Shown: piece after piece, positions 9,265 to 18,177 of the stretch
Numbering within the stretch: the first letter of the stretch is position 1
How the letters are laid out: each line of letters begins with the position of its first letter
Assembly: GCA_963791495.1 (NCBI GenBank)
Contig: CAWBST010000002.1
Span: 186,001 to 250,000 of the forward strand
Direction: 5' to 3'
Source of the DNA: JAMXLO01 sp963791495
GTDB lineage: Bacteria > Pseudomonadota > Alphaproteobacteria > Acetobacterales > Acetobacteraceae
DNA: 64,000 bases
The notes under the pieces: model-generated
Database searches by the model: none
Told to the model about the DNA's origin: nothing
What the model saw: only the letters and a program-made list of their open reading frames with translations
Translations under genes and position numbers: made by a program

Positions 9265-12027
9265 TCATGCCGCGACCTGCGAGCCACTGCATACCGAGAT
9301 CCAGCGCCCGCCGTCGTAGAAGACCTCGACACCGGTACCGGCGCCCGCTCCTTCATTCGGCTTGCGGCCGTTGGCGGTAAAGGCCTTGGCTCCAGCGCCG
9401 GGGGAGCCGGGTAGTGTCGACACGGTGTACGAGGGTAATACGGGTGCACCCGAAAAGCGTGGGTTCACCGCGTTCGTTCTGAAGACTTCGCGCCAAGCCG
9501 AGATACCATCCGAGACGACGTGATAGCGATCATTCGAGCGCAGCGTCATGGGCCCGTTGTCGATCGTGTTACTGCCCGTCGTCGCGATGGTCACATTGGC
9601 CGAGCCGAGCACCGAGAATGTGTAACCGGTGCCGGCCGCGACGGTGTTCGCTGCCGGAAGTGTAATCGTGTAGGGGGAGCTGTTGCCGACCAGAAATATG
9701 ATATTACCGGACATGTAGTTCGGCAGCGTCGCACTGCTCGCATAGGTGGTCTGCCAGCCAACCGAGATGCCTTTGCCTACTGCATAGGAGAGGCTGCCCT
9801 GGTTCCAGCGGAGAGTGTTCGTGGTGCTGTCGTAAGCGAGCCGATAGCTGTTGGTGGGCTCAAAGGCGATCGCGTGACCGGCGGCCATCCGGATCGCTGC
9901 CGCTCCAGCCATCTGTTGGGCATAGCTGGTGTCAAGGACCGATGTTGAGAATGGCACATTGACGTTGAATACCTTGTAGGCGTGACCGGTGCACCCAGCG
10001 GCCAGATAGACGCCGATGATCGAGCTAATTTCGACCGGGAGACCGGATGTGTTGTGCTGCCCGATCACCAAAGACTGAATCTGACGCTGGGCGCCGTCAT
10101 CGGGACCGTTGCCGAACCAGTCCATCTCTACGGTTATCGAGGAAGCTGCCATGCTCGATGGCAGCCCGGTGATGTCGCGGTATTCCAGGCATGCGGCCCA
10201 GAGATGGGGCTGTGGCAATGCCCTGCCGGACGAATCCAATTGGACATTCTGCCTGATCGTCTGCACGTACCGCCCCACGTGCTCGGCGGTCGGGAACCCG
10301 CTCGGAGTTTGCGATCCGCACCATAGCAATCTGTCGATTCCGCCCCAGACGAAATTGCTTGGGCTGCTATAGATTATCGTGTCGTTGCGCGAATTTGCGA
10401 TGACCACTCCGCCGACTGGTCCGCCGGCATGGTTAACAATGTAAGACGAATGGGCAACGGCGAAGTCCGTGGACTGCGAACCATTCTGCGAGACTTCGGC
10501 ACTGGTCGCGCTGTTGCCGACGACGATCCCTGGCAAGTAATTGCTTGCTGGACCGCCGCCGCCTGGTATTGCGTTCGCAAGGGGTGTGCCGTCAGGAAGT
10601 GTTGTGCCGTCGACGATCCATTTCACTCGCTTGGTCAGGTCGATATTCCAAGTGGGCGGGGTCTGCAGAACAGTGACGCCGTGCGGTACATAGATGACCG
10701 AGCCGGCTGGGGCCGCCTGATACGCCGCCTTGAACGCCGCGGTATCGTCCGTCACGCCATTGAGGTGGGCATTGTACGGGGCCGAGCGAACGTTGATCAC
10801 GCCGGTGGTACTGCCGCCGACGGTATCCACGTAACGTTTGGTCGCGGCCTGCAGGGAGGACGTGGGATCGCCGGCCAGCGTCAATGCACCGGTCAGCGTT
10901 CCTCCGACGAGAGGAACCGCGGAGGCGACCTGGCTATCGACGTATTGCTTCGGCGCCGCTTGCAGCGGCGAGGCAGGATTCGATGGCAGCGAAAGCGGAC
11001 CGGTCAGGGTGCCGCCGCTGATTGGGAGCGAGGCGGCGGTCTGCGCGTCGACGTAATGTTTGGTGGCGGCCTGCATCAATAAGCTGGGATCGGCAGCCAG
11101 AGTCAGGGCGCCGGAAAGCGTGCCTCCAGTCTTGGGCAGGGCGCTGGACAGCTGCGCATCCACATATCCCTTCGTCGCCGCTTGCGACGGCGTCGCCGGA
11201 TCGCCGGCGAGCACCAGTGGCCCGGTGAGCGTGTCGCCGCTCCGCGATACGCGGGAATCGACATACTGCTTGGTGGCAGCCTGCAACAAATTCGCAGGAT
11301 CGGCCGCCAGAGTCAGCGCGCCAGTGAGCGTGCCCCCAGTCCTTGGAACCGCGGTGGCAACCTGTCCGTCGACATATTGTTTGGTGGCCGCCTGCAAGGA
11401 CGCCGTCGGATCAGCGGCCAGGGTCAGGGCGCCTGAAAGGCTGCCGCCGGTTCTGGGCAGTGTCGTGGCGATCTGTCCATCGACGTATTTCTTCGTTGCC
11501 GCCTGCAGAGACCCGGCAGGATCAGTGGCCAGGGTCAGTGCTCCGGTCAGCGTGCCACCAGCCAGCGTTAGCGCGCTCGCCGCAAAGTCGGCCAGTTTGG
11601 TGGGCGATGTCCTGCCGGTCGGAGTTACCAGCAACTGGCTACCATCGACATTGGAGATGCCGGCAAGCCCACTCATGAACTGTGTGTAGGTGACGGCGGT
11701 GTTGCTGCCGCCCTGCCCGACTGGAACCAGATCGACGCTGGCCGGTACCGTGCCGGCGGGCAGGGATGAGATGTCGAAGGATGTGTCATTCGCCGACAAG
11801 GCGCCATTGGTCAGGGTTAGGTTGGCGCCGATCCTGATCTGCTCGGGGTTGCCCGTGCCGCCACTGACACGGCCGAGGAGACTTCCGGAGGTGACGGCAA
11901 GCTGTGGCTGGACGCCCGCCAGAACCTGCGACCTGGTTACCTTGCGGACAATGCCGCTTTGGCTGACGAGCAGTTCGTCGTTGTCGGACGCGGCCGTGGC
12001 AGGCGCGAGCTGATCGATTGTCGGCAT
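9265..12027 (-). CDS. Phage tail fibre with seven tandem ~37-aa repeats
   Basis: This is a 920-residue fibre protein. Residues 1-120 resemble the N-terminus of the FN3 protein and likely dock on the baseplate. Residues about 156-406 are seven tandem copies of a unit with consensus GGTLTGALTLAADP followed by SLQAATKQYVD. This is the classic phage tail-fibre repeat, expected to form a trimeric stalk. After it, DDTAAFKAAYQAAPAGS and IYVPHGV look like the start of a beta-helix domain, and the C-terminus may be the receptor-binding tip. One repeat is about four residues shorter than the others. Role in host recognition is inferred from family and position. Confidence 0.82.
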   Translation of the reverse strand: MPTIDQLAPATAASDNDELLVSQSGIVRKVTRSQVLAGVQPQLAVTSGSLLGRVSGGTGNPEQIRIGANLTLTNGALSANDTSFDISSLPAGTVPASVDLVPVGQGGSNTAVTYTQFMSGLAGISNVDGSQLLVTPTGRTSPTKLADFAASALTLAGGTLTGALTLATDPAGSLQAATKKYVDGQIATTLPRTGGSLSGALTLAADPTASLQAATKQYVDGQVATAVPRTGGTLTGALTLAADPANLLQAATKQYVDSRVSRSGDTLTGPLVLAGDPATPSQAATKGYVDAQLSSALPKTGGTLSGALTLAADPSLLMQAATKHYVDAQTAASLPISGGTLTGPLSLPSNPASPLQAAPKQYVDSQVASAVPLVGGTLTGALTLAGDPTSSLQAATKRYVDTVGGSTTGVINVRSAPYNAHLNGVTDDTAAFKAAYQAAPAGSVIYVPHGVTVLQTPPTWNIDLTKRVKWIVDGTTLPDGTPLANAIPGGGGPASNYLPGIVVGNSATSAEVSQNGSQSTDFAVAHSSYIVNHAGGPVGGVVIANSRNDTIIYSSPSNFVWGGIDRLLWCGSQTPSGFPTAEHVGRYVQTIRQNVQLDSSGRALPQPHLWAACLEYRDITGLPSSMAASSITVEMDWFGNGPDDGAQRQIQSLVIGQHNTSGLPVEISSIIGVYLAAGCTGHAYKVFNVNVPFSTSVLDTSYAQQMAGAAAIRMAAGHAIAFEPTNSYRLAYDSTTNTLRWNQGSLSYAVGKGISVGWQTTYASSATLPNYMSGNIIFLVGNSSPYTITLPAANTVAAGTGYTFSVLGSANVTIATTGSNTIDNGPMTLRSNDRYHVVSDGISAWREVFRTNAVNPRFSGAPVLPSYTVSTLPGSPGAGAKAFTANGRKPNEGAGAGTGVEVFYDGGRWISVCSGSQVAA
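10809..11562 (-). repeat. Tandem ~111-bp repeat array inside the tail fibre gene (7 units)
   Basis: The protein repeats (each ending QAATKxYVD) are encoded by seven degenerate DNA units of about 111 bp. The third unit is about 12 bp shorter. On the plus strand the most conserved part of each unit reads roughly tggtggcggcctgca, the complement of the QAATK codons. Units are diverged, so this is an old array. Confidence 0.8.
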
Positions 12028-12118
12028 GATCGAGACGGCCTTTCAGGGCGCAGCGACGTGGCTGCACGTGCTGTGTCTTGTTGCCTAAGGAGGGTTGGCC
12101 ACCCTGGAGCGGCCCTGG

Positions 12119-12604
12119 TTACGACGATGTGAGAACCGGATTGCCGTTCTGGTCAGTCAAGACGACACCAACATCGGTAATCAGGGCATTGGCTGGGATT
12201 GGCGGCACCGACAGATAGACAACCGGCAACAGAACGCTGCGATTGATGGTGCGGCCATTCACCGTGGCGATTACAAGGTTCACTGTGTAAATCGTCCCCG
12301 GCTGACCCCCTGATAACCAGAGGATTGCGACCGCGCCATCGATTGTCGCGCTGTTCAGAATGAGATCGCCCGGGTTTGCGGGTTCAATTGTGATATCGAG
12401 TGTGGCGATTGCATCGCCATCGTTGCCGACGAGCGCGGGTGATATGTCGAACTGGTAGTCCAGCACATCGCCGGGATCTTTTGTCGGCCAGTTTAGCGGC
12501 GCCGGTGGCACCGTCCAGGAGCCGCGCGGTACCGGAATGAATGAATCCAGGATGACAGTCCGCGCGTTGCTGGGTTTCCAGATGTGTGTTGCTGGAGTGG
12601 GCAT
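12119..12604 (-). CDS. Putative fibre-tail adaptor / Ig-like structural protein
   Basis: This small protein (161 aa) begins MPTPATHIWKPSNARTV and is rich in beta-strand-forming segments, such as the pattern YTVNLVIATVNGRTINR followed by VLTDQNGNPV. In many tailed phages a protein of this size and composition sits between the fibre and baseplate genes and acts as a fibre adaptor. No catalytic motif or signal peptide is visible. It lies 91 nt from the start of the fibre gene downstream of it and 26 nt from the end of the small 88-aa gene upstream. The adaptor name is inferred from position and general appearance only. Confidence 0.6.
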   Translation of the reverse strand: MPTPATHIWKPSNARTVILDSFIPVPRGSWTVPPAPLNWPTKDPGDVLDYQFDISPALVGNDGDAIATLDITIEPANPGDLILNSATIDGAVAILWLSGGQPGTIYTVNLVIATVNGRTINRSVLLPVVYLSVPPIPANALITDVGVVLTDQNGNPVLTSS

Positions 12605-12630
12605 GCCAGGATCCTGATCGAGTACCGTAC

Positions 12631-12897
12631 TCAGTTCTTGCCGGATAGCTTTGCGAGAGCCACGCTCAGTGCTGTCAACTGAGCACGCAGTTCGGCGATC
12701 GTCGGAACGGGTGCAACTGCCGGCGGTGTGGGCGGTGGCGTGAATTTCGTTCCGTCAAAATGCCAACCTTCCGCGATGTCCGGCTGCGACGTTACGTCCG
12801 CCCAGACAAGCGCCGGGTTGAACATGCTGGTGATGTTGCCGTCGGTTGTCAGCAGTTCGGCGACCACACAGTCTTGTATCCGTGCATAGGTCTTCAT
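12631..12897 (-). CDS. Small phage tail-associated protein, unknown function
   Basis: This 88-residue protein starts MKTYARIQDCVVAELL and contains WADVTSQPDIAEGWHFDG, then a proline-rich linker and an amphipathic C-terminal helix (IAELRAQLTALSVALAKL). The arrangement resembles small chaperone or assembly proteins beside tail-fibre genes, in which a short globular part carries a C-terminal coiled coil. I chose the ATG at 12897, which follows the glycine-rich fibre gene by 8 nt. The longer open frame upstream reads through that gene. The chaperone role is a guess. Confidence 0.6.
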   Translation of the reverse strand: MKTYARIQDCVVAELLTTDGNITSMFNPALVWADVTSQPDIAEGWHFDGTKFTPPPTPPAVAPVPTIAELRAQLTALSVALAKLSGKN

Positions 12898-12905
12898 TGG
12901 CGCTC

Positions 12906-14159
12906 CTACCATCTGACGACGACCAGACCTGCTGCTCCCGATGCACCGTTGTAGGGCGTGCTGCTGTTCGCCCCAGTGCCAGCGCCAGACGCGCCTCCGC
13001 CGGGAGAGTTGCCTGAATTGCCCCACGTTCCGCCGTTCTGACAGCCGCCCATCGGGGCGCCGCCACCGAGTCCGCCTTGATTCAAGACACCGGCTTGGCC
13101 GGAGGAGCCAATGAGGTTGATGTCACCGGATATGCCGATGCCACCCGGTGTCGCGCCGTTCTGGGGATTTCCCACGCTGGCTAGACCGTTCAAGCTGCCG
13201 CCCGTCGCGCTGACATAAGTGCCGAAGCTGGACGTCCCGCCGGCCGAAGGTGATGCTCCGCTCGTATTTCCAGCAGCGCCGCCAGCGCCAACGGTCACCG
13301 GGATCGTCTGACCCGAGTTCAACTTGGTGATCAGTTTCCGTGCGTAGCCACCGCCGGAGCCGCCTCCGCTTGGAATGGTCCCGTACGAGGCATAGCTCCC
13401 CGATCCGCCACCCCACACCTCGACCTCCACCTGTGAGACGTTGAACGGGACGATAAAGGTGTCATTGGTGAGGAACGTCTTCACGCCCGAGGCGACCCCT
13501 GGACGCAACGCCGGAAGCTTCCAGCCGAGAAACGGGGCCGCCGCCAACAGTGAAATGTTTGCTGCACCGATCGCTGTCTGTCCGTACGACACGGCGATGA
13601 CGTACAGTCCCACCCACCCATTGTCGACCGGGGGGGTGGCTTGGGAGCCGGTATTTGCCGCCGCACCCGCTTTCAGCTGGAGTTGCACGCGCTGGATTCG
13701 GCAGGTGTTCTGCGCGACCCCCGAATTGTTTGGGCCGCTGTATGGCTGCGCCGGGTTGGCAGCATTGTAGTATGGCAGCGGCGCCGGGTTCGTGTCGCTC
13801 TCTAGCAGTGCAGCCTGGATCAGATAGTTGACCGACTGACCGGAGGTGGCGGGCGCCGCAAGCGCGAACGATGTCGCGGTGAGATTGACGCCAAGTTTGA
13901 CTAGCGGATCAGTTGTGTCGGCTGGCAGCGATCCGTAGGCGAGCGTATCCACGACAGACAGCTGGGTGATGCTTCCGGGCCCCACTGTTACCGTCATCGA
14001 AGCTGGCACCGTGGGTGAACAGACAAGACCGTCGACGACGGTGTTGCTGCCGAGTATCGTCTGGGCCAGATATCCCAAGGCGACCATTGCGCTCCGATTT
14101 GTATTGAGAATATCGGTATCGAGCGGGATGCTTCCCGGGTAGACCAGGATTCTATCCAT
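12906..14159 (-). CDS. Phage tail protein with glycine-rich C-terminal domain
   Basis: This 417-residue protein begins MDRILVYPGSIPLDTDIL. The first two thirds are a structural domain (NTNRSAMVALGYLAQ..., VDGLVCSPTVPAS). The last third contains VPFNVSQVEVEVWGGG followed by long Gly/Ser-rich runs with GGGSGGGYARK and a closing GASGAAGLVVVRW. This is the glycine-rich fold of T4-type adhesins and many receptor-binding tips, in which polyglycine helices form a sandwich. It probably contributes receptor contact next to the fibre. The start ATG is 30 nt after the end of the gpI-like gene. Confidence 0.75.
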   Translation of the reverse strand: MDRILVYPGSIPLDTDILNTNRSAMVALGYLAQTILGSNTVVDGLVCSPTVPASMTVTVGPGSITQLSVVDTLAYGSLPADTTDPLVKLGVNLTATSFALAAPATSGQSVNYLIQAALLESDTNPAPLPYYNAANPAQPYSGPNNSGVAQNTCRIQRVQLQLKAGAAANTGSQATPPVDNGWVGLYVIAVSYGQTAIGAANISLLAAAPFLGWKLPALRPGVASGVKTFLTNDTFIVPFNVSQVEVEVWGGGSGSYASYGTIPSGGGSGGGYARKLITKLNSGQTIPVTVGAGGAAGNTSGASPSAGGTSSFGTYVSATGGSLNGLASVGNPQNGATPGGIGISGDINLIGSSGQAGVLNQGGLGGGAPMGGCQNGGTWGNSGNSPGGGASGAGTGANSSTPYNGASGAAGLVVVRW

Positions 14160-14189
14160 GAGATCCTCTTTGCTGATCGTGGAACCAGG

Positions 14190-14864
14190 TCAATTGGTGA
14201 TCCTGGTCCAACCGATGACAGTGACCGGCAGCACGTCAGCGACGGCCGCAAAGATGTCGCCGTCTGTCACTTGGCCCTGCACCATTTCGAGGCTGGCGTA
14301 TTCGATCGTCCCGCCTCCGTAGCCACCCACTGATCCACCCCAACCACTGACCGCGGCAATGCCACTGCCGAGCGGCCGGTAGGCCGTGATGAAGCACTGA
14401 AATGGCAGTGAGAGACTGCCCCATCCTCCGGCGATGCCGTAGCCAACACCACCTCCGAGGCCTCCCAACGAAGTGTACCCACCCGTATCGCTCGACCGGG
14501 CAGGTTCAAACACAATCGGCGCGCGTCCCGTGAGATCCTGCAAGACCGAGACAATTGCACTGCGTGTCCCGCGTTCCCGGAATAGTTCACGCTGGATTCT
14601 GCTGCGAAATGCCGCGTCGCTTTGGGCTGCCCGTCTGATCAGCCGGTCGCCAAAGAAGTCGAGCGCGATGATGTCCAGCCATATATCGGTCGCTGTCGCG
14701 ATGCGCGTCTGCGCCTTCACGTACTGAAACTGCTGGTAAACCCAGCTCCAACCGAACGCGAGACCGTTCAGCAGGGCGTCCAGCACAGGAGCGCTGTCCG
14801 GAAACCAGCGCGCCGGCAATACGATGCGCAGCCGCGCCAGAATGTCCTGTTGGTCTCCCGTCAT
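14190..14864 (-). CDS. Phage tail protein I (gpI-like baseplate component)
   Basis: This 224-residue protein lies directly after the gpJ-like gene (1 nt gap), as in P2 and Mu-type baseplates. The N-terminal half has LPARWFPDSAPVLDALLNG and DIWLDIIALDFFGDRLIRR, then AFRSRIQRELFRERGTR, the typical gpI helix-rich region. The second half contains an unusual Gly-rich stretch (GGLGGGVGYGIAGGWG), longer than the family core needs, which may make contact with the fibres. It is a wedge component of the baseplate. Confidence 0.78.
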   Translation of the reverse strand: MTGDQQDILARLRIVLPARWFPDSAPVLDALLNGLAFGWSWVYQQFQYVKAQTRIATATDIWLDIIALDFFGDRLIRRAAQSDAAFRSRIQRELFRERGTRSAIVSVLQDLTGRAPIVFEPARSSDTGGYTSLGGLGGGVGYGIAGGWGSLSLPFQCFITAYRPLGSGIAAVSGWGGSVGGYGGGTIEYASLEMVQGQVTDGDIFAAVADVLPVTVIGWTRITN

Positions 14865-14865
14865 G

Positions 14866-15990
14866 TCAGTTCACCGCAATGATGCCAGCCTTCACGACAC
14901 CATTGAGAGCCACGACGACGTCACTTGCGCTTCCGTTTGCCAACAGTGCACTGACATTGACCACCGCGGGGTTTGCTGAATACGCGATTTGGGCAAGCTT
15001 GGTCAGAGGTAGGCTTGCCCCTATGGGCAGGCTGTTGATGTAGGAGCCGATTGCGGTGCCGACCTGTGCCTGGACAGGCGCCTTGGCTGTTCCAGCAGGA
15101 ACGGTGATGGTGAGGGAAACATTGGCCTTGAACACGGTCGGGGACTGCACGCTGAAGATTGATCCCACAGGTCGCACCGCATCAATCGCGGACTGTACCG
15201 TGGACAGCAATGCGGTCGAAGGGCTTCCGGATCCATCATCGACCGTCACCACAAAACTACCCATCAGTAGCTGGCCTGATGGATCGACGTTCTCCTGGAG
15301 GGCGTAGTTCAGCCCTTGTTGAATGCTGCTGATCGCGTGACCTACCGCCAGCGGTGTAGCACGCGACCGGCTGGCGATGAAATTGCGGAAGCGGCTCCTG
15401 AATGCGTCATCGGACTCAGCGTCTAGGCCATTCTGGAAGACGCTTGCGTTGTTGACTGAATCAATGCCTGGGATGGCCGATGCCAGCATGGAGATTGTGC
15501 CCACCTGTACGTTGCCAACGTTCCCCGGTGTCTGCGCGATAACCGGTACATCAAGGGACGCCATGCCGTCGCTCACGACATAGCCATTGCTCGCAGCCGA
15601 CCAGGAGGGTTGCGATGTATCCGCAGCTACTGCGAATGTCTGTGTTCCGTCCGCGGTCCGGACCAGCGCACCCGTCGGAATCAAGGCGGACATGCCCGGA
15701 GTGAACCGTGAAAGTGTCACGGTTCCGGTAGCGGCAACGGCGGGCAGTCGGGTCAGCGTAAGATCGGCCATCCAGCTATCCAGATCAGCCCCATTGCTGG
15801 TGGCTGCGCGGGTTGTTCGCAGCACCTGTAGAATGAGCCACTGCATCCACAGCCCGATCGAGGCGTTGGCCTCCAACACCGCACGCAGTGTCGAACCCAC
15901 TGTCAGGTCAAGGAGCTGAGTCGCGGATGCCTGGACAGCTGCCGCCATCGATTGCACAAGCGCGCTGAATGTTCGGAGGGAGAGCCGCAT
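14866..15990 (-). CDS. Baseplate J-like protein (gpJ/gp47 family)
   Basis: This 374-residue protein has the J-family layout: an N-terminal SLRTFSALVQSMAAAVQ segment, GADLDSWMADLTLTRLPA, the central VTLSRFTPGMSALIPTGALVRT beta domain, and DAESDDAFRSRFRNFIASR, the most recognisable family motif. The C-terminus carries QAQVGTAIGSYINSLPIGASL. It forms the baseplate wedge that surrounds the hub. It starts 4 nt after the gp25-like gene. Confidence 0.9.
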   Translation of the reverse strand: MRLSLRTFSALVQSMAAAVQASATQLLDLTVGSTLRAVLEANASIGLWMQWLILQVLRTTRAATSNGADLDSWMADLTLTRLPAVAATGTVTLSRFTPGMSALIPTGALVRTADGTQTFAVAADTSQPSWSAASNGYVVSDGMASLDVPVIAQTPGNVGNVQVGTISMLASAIPGIDSVNNASVFQNGLDAESDDAFRSRFRNFIASRSRATPLAVGHAISSIQQGLNYALQENVDPSGQLLMGSFVVTVDDGSGSPSTALLSTVQSAIDAVRPVGSIFSVQSPTVFKANVSLTITVPAGTAKAPVQAQVGTAIGSYINSLPIGASLPLTKLAQIAYSANPAVVNVSALLANGSASDVVVALNGVVKAGIIAVN

Positions 15991-15994
15991 GGCC

Positions 15995-16372
15995 TTAGCC
16001 GGACACCGAAAACGAAATCACCTGCGTCTCGCTGCTGTCGGCATCCGCATAGCGTATGTGCACGTAGACTGAGCCGGGCGCACCACCGGGAGCAACCTGC
16101 ACATCGATCAACGGCTCGGGTTGGCGCGCGACCGCAGCCTCCTTGAATATCTGGCTGCGGATCACGGCCTTAATCTGCAGTGGATTGGTCGGCTGGCCGA
16201 TGAAGCGAGCCAGGCCGGCGCCGTAGTCAAGCTGCCATATATAATCACCTGGATTGGTCAGAAGGCGACGCAGCACGCGCTGCTGACCAAGCATTGAACC
16301 TGTTGCGGTGGCAATGTCACCAGTGGCGCCGATCACCAGATCGGAGCCCCACTTATGCGACGCGTCAGGCAT
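15995..16372 (-). CDS. Baseplate wedge protein, gpW/gp25-like
   Basis: This 125-residue protein has GDIATATGSMLGQQRVLRRLLTNPGDYIW followed by YGAGLARFIGQP. The spacing and the glutamine-arginine-rich helix are typical of gp25/gpW baseplate wedge proteins. It lies between the gpV-like spike gene and gpJ, the canonical position. Five bases separate it from gpV. Sequence match was judged by eye only. Confidence 0.72.
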   Translation of the reverse strand: MPDASHKWGSDLVIGATGDIATATGSMLGQQRVLRRLLTNPGDYIWQLDYGAGLARFIGQPTNPLQIKAVIRSQIFKEAAVARQPEPLIDVQVAPGGAPGSVYVHIRYADADSSETQVISFSVSG

Positions 16373-16377
16373 GATGT

Positions 16378-16893
16378 TCAGTCCGCTGGACTGGCGACAG
16401 TCGTCGTGCCGCCGCGAGAATCGGTATGTGTGTGCGCGTCATAATGACCACGCAGACGCGACAACGAACCTTGCCGATCATAGACGTCCCCCGTGACGTG
16501 CAGGTCGCCGTGCATCTGGATCGTTCCGTCGTTCTGCAGTTTGATGAAGCTGCCAGATCTGTGCACTACCCAAAGTTCGCCAACCGGCGTTATGGGCGAC
16601 GTCTGTGCGTTCGAGAAAGTCCGCCCAATGATGATGCCGTGTTCGGCATCACCCTCCTGCGCCAGGACCAGCACTTGGTCGCCAGGCGTCGGCGGGCAGC
16701 AAATGCCCCAACCATTTCCGGTCCAAGGGGACAGGATCGGCAGCCAGCCACTCAGCACACCTTCCGGCTGCAGTGTGACCCGTGCTGTCGCGGCGGTCGC
16801 ATTGACCGATGTGACCGTGGCAAAGCGCGGCTGACTGCCACCTTGATCCAGCGCCCCGGCGTGCTGCTTGATGATGTTGAGAAGGCGCTCCAT
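16378..16893 (-). CDS. Baseplate assembly protein V (tail spike, gpV-like)
   Basis: This 171-residue OB-fold spike protein contains RFATVTSVNATAATARVTL, LSPWTGNGWGICCPPTPGDQVLVL and EGDAEHGIIIGR, the core of the gpV/gp45 membrane-piercing spike. A later MHGDLHVTGDVYD strand pattern and the HTDSR motif near the C-terminus resemble the spike tip, where metal-binding HxH residues occur (YDAHTHTDS). It lies downstream of the hub gene by 3 nt. Confidence 0.85.
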   Translation of the reverse strand: MERLLNIIKQHAGALDQGGSQPRFATVTSVNATAATARVTLQPEGVLSGWLPILSPWTGNGWGICCPPTPGDQVLVLAQEGDAEHGIIIGRTFSNAQTSPITPVGELWVVHRSGSFIKLQNDGTIQMHGDLHVTGDVYDRQGSLSRLRGHYDAHTHTDSRGGTTTVASPAD

Positions 16894-16896
16894 GTG

Positions 16897-18003
16897 CTAC
16901 GCGGGGTTGCCGGGGATGCCTGCGTTGTCGCCGCCGAATGTTGTCTCGGTGCGTGGTGAGGTGTTCTTTCCGAGAACACGTTGCGTCAATCCGCCGTCTT
17001 GGTTCAGCCGGCGTTCGATGACATCGACGTAGTAGGTCTGGTCGAATTCCGTACCGGTGCCTTCCAGCACGACGATGCTCCGCGGACTGAGCGAAAGCTC
17101 ACCTGGCATGCTGATCCTGATCGTGCGTTCATGGCGTGTCAGCTCTGCCAGCTTCCGCTGGGCGAATTTCAATGCACCATCTGGCGTCAGGTTCGGTTGC
17201 ACGAAGACATAGCGTTGAGGCGGCCCATTGGAGCGCTTGGTACCGCCGCATCCGGCGGCACGCGCCCGCTGAATGAACACGCTATTTTGCCTGGAGTTCC
17301 AACTTTTGACAACCACTTCGATATCGCGTGCCAGTGTAAGCGAACGCTCCAGCTTGAGGTCGATCACGTCCTCCGGTCGCAGAGACATTGCGAGATCGCC
17401 CGTCTGTGTTGCGGGTTGAAAGCAGAGCGTTTGCCCCCGGACGAAGACATCAAACCCTTCTTGCCGAGCCAGGAAGACGAGGAGGTCCCATTCGGTGGTC
17501 GCGTGGCTGAACTGGTCGAGTGTGATTCGATCGTGCTCACTCTGGTAGTAGCGGCCCACCGGCGTCGTTGTCGGCGACACCTGTGGCGTCAGACGATGGC
17601 GCTCCGCCAGAATAGAAGCGATCTCGCTTGACGTGCGATTTGCGAATGTCTCCCGTGTGCGGGTCTCGATCAGCGCGGCCGTAAGGTCGCGGCCATCTAG
17701 ATGAACCAGCCCAAGCGCGGGTTCGATGCTCACGCTGTCGACGGCACCCTGCACCAAGCTGACAAACGATGCGCCGCCATCAAGACTGAACTGAACCTCC
17801 AGCAGGATATCTGGCTCACTGGCCCAAAAGGATGCTGCGGCCCACTCATCGACGCCCAGCGCAACGGAGGCACGGAACCGATCGGCCGCGTAGTAATTAT
17901 TGGAGACGACTTCAGCCTCCATCGCGCCCACGACTATCTGGCCGTTGGCGACAATTTGCAGGCGCGGAGTACGCCAAGCGCTTCGCAACTCATTGAGCGG
18001 CAA
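16897..18003 (-). CDS. Baseplate hub protein, late control protein D-like (gpD)
   Basis: This protein of about 368 aa is a gpD/gp27-type hub. Visible features are IEPALGLVHLDGRDLTAALIETR, TSSEIASILAERHRLTP, and the C-terminal part with IVVLEGTGTEFDQTYYVDVIERR. No ATG is available near the family start. A TTG at 18003 is preceded by GGAGG with 5 nt spacing, so I take this TTG as the start; GTG codons at 18018 and 18009 are alternatives. The start lies inside the end of the gpX-like gene. Confidence 0.82.
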   Translation of the reverse strand: MPLNELRSAWRTPRLQIVANGQIVVGAMEAEVVSNNYYAADRFRASVALGVDEWAAASFWASEPDILLEVQFSLDGGASFVSLVQGAVDSVSIEPALGLVHLDGRDLTAALIETRTRETFANRTSSEIASILAERHRLTPQVSPTTTPVGRYYQSEHDRITLDQFSHATTEWDLLVFLARQEGFDVFVRGQTLCFQPATQTGDLAMSLRPEDVIDLKLERSLTLARDIEVVVKSWNSRQNSVFIQRARAAGCGGTKRSNGPPQRYVFVQPNLTPDGALKFAQRKLAELTRHERTIRISMPGELSLSPRSIVVLEGTGTEFDQTYYVDVIERRLNQDGGLTQRVLGKNTSPRTETTFGGDNAGIPGNPA

Positions 18004-18175
18004 TACCACCTCCGGCACTGGGATCGACGTCCGGGATAAGCAATGTATTGACGCCGGCAAGCATCGGATCCGAGAGGCCGTTGAGCTCAGCAATACGTAT
18101 CCACTGAGTCGCATCGCCAAGTTGAATGGCAGCGACTCTGAATAGGTTGTCGCCGGCCACGGGGATACTCTTCAT
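17990..18175 (-). CDS. Tail protein X (gpX-like, LysM-type)
   Basis: This 61-residue protein reads MKSIPVAGDNLFRVAA then GDATQWIRIAELNGLSD and LIPDVDPS. This is the compact LysM-like fold of P2 gpX, which joins the hub to the tube end. It lies between the gpU-like and gpD-like genes, exactly as in P2. Its 3' end overlaps the proposed start of gpD by 14 nt. Confidence 0.8.
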   Translation of the reverse strand: MKSIPVAGDNLFRVAAIQLGDATQWIRIAELNGLSDPMLAGVNTLLIPDVDPSAGGGIAAQ

Positions 18176-18177
18176 GG

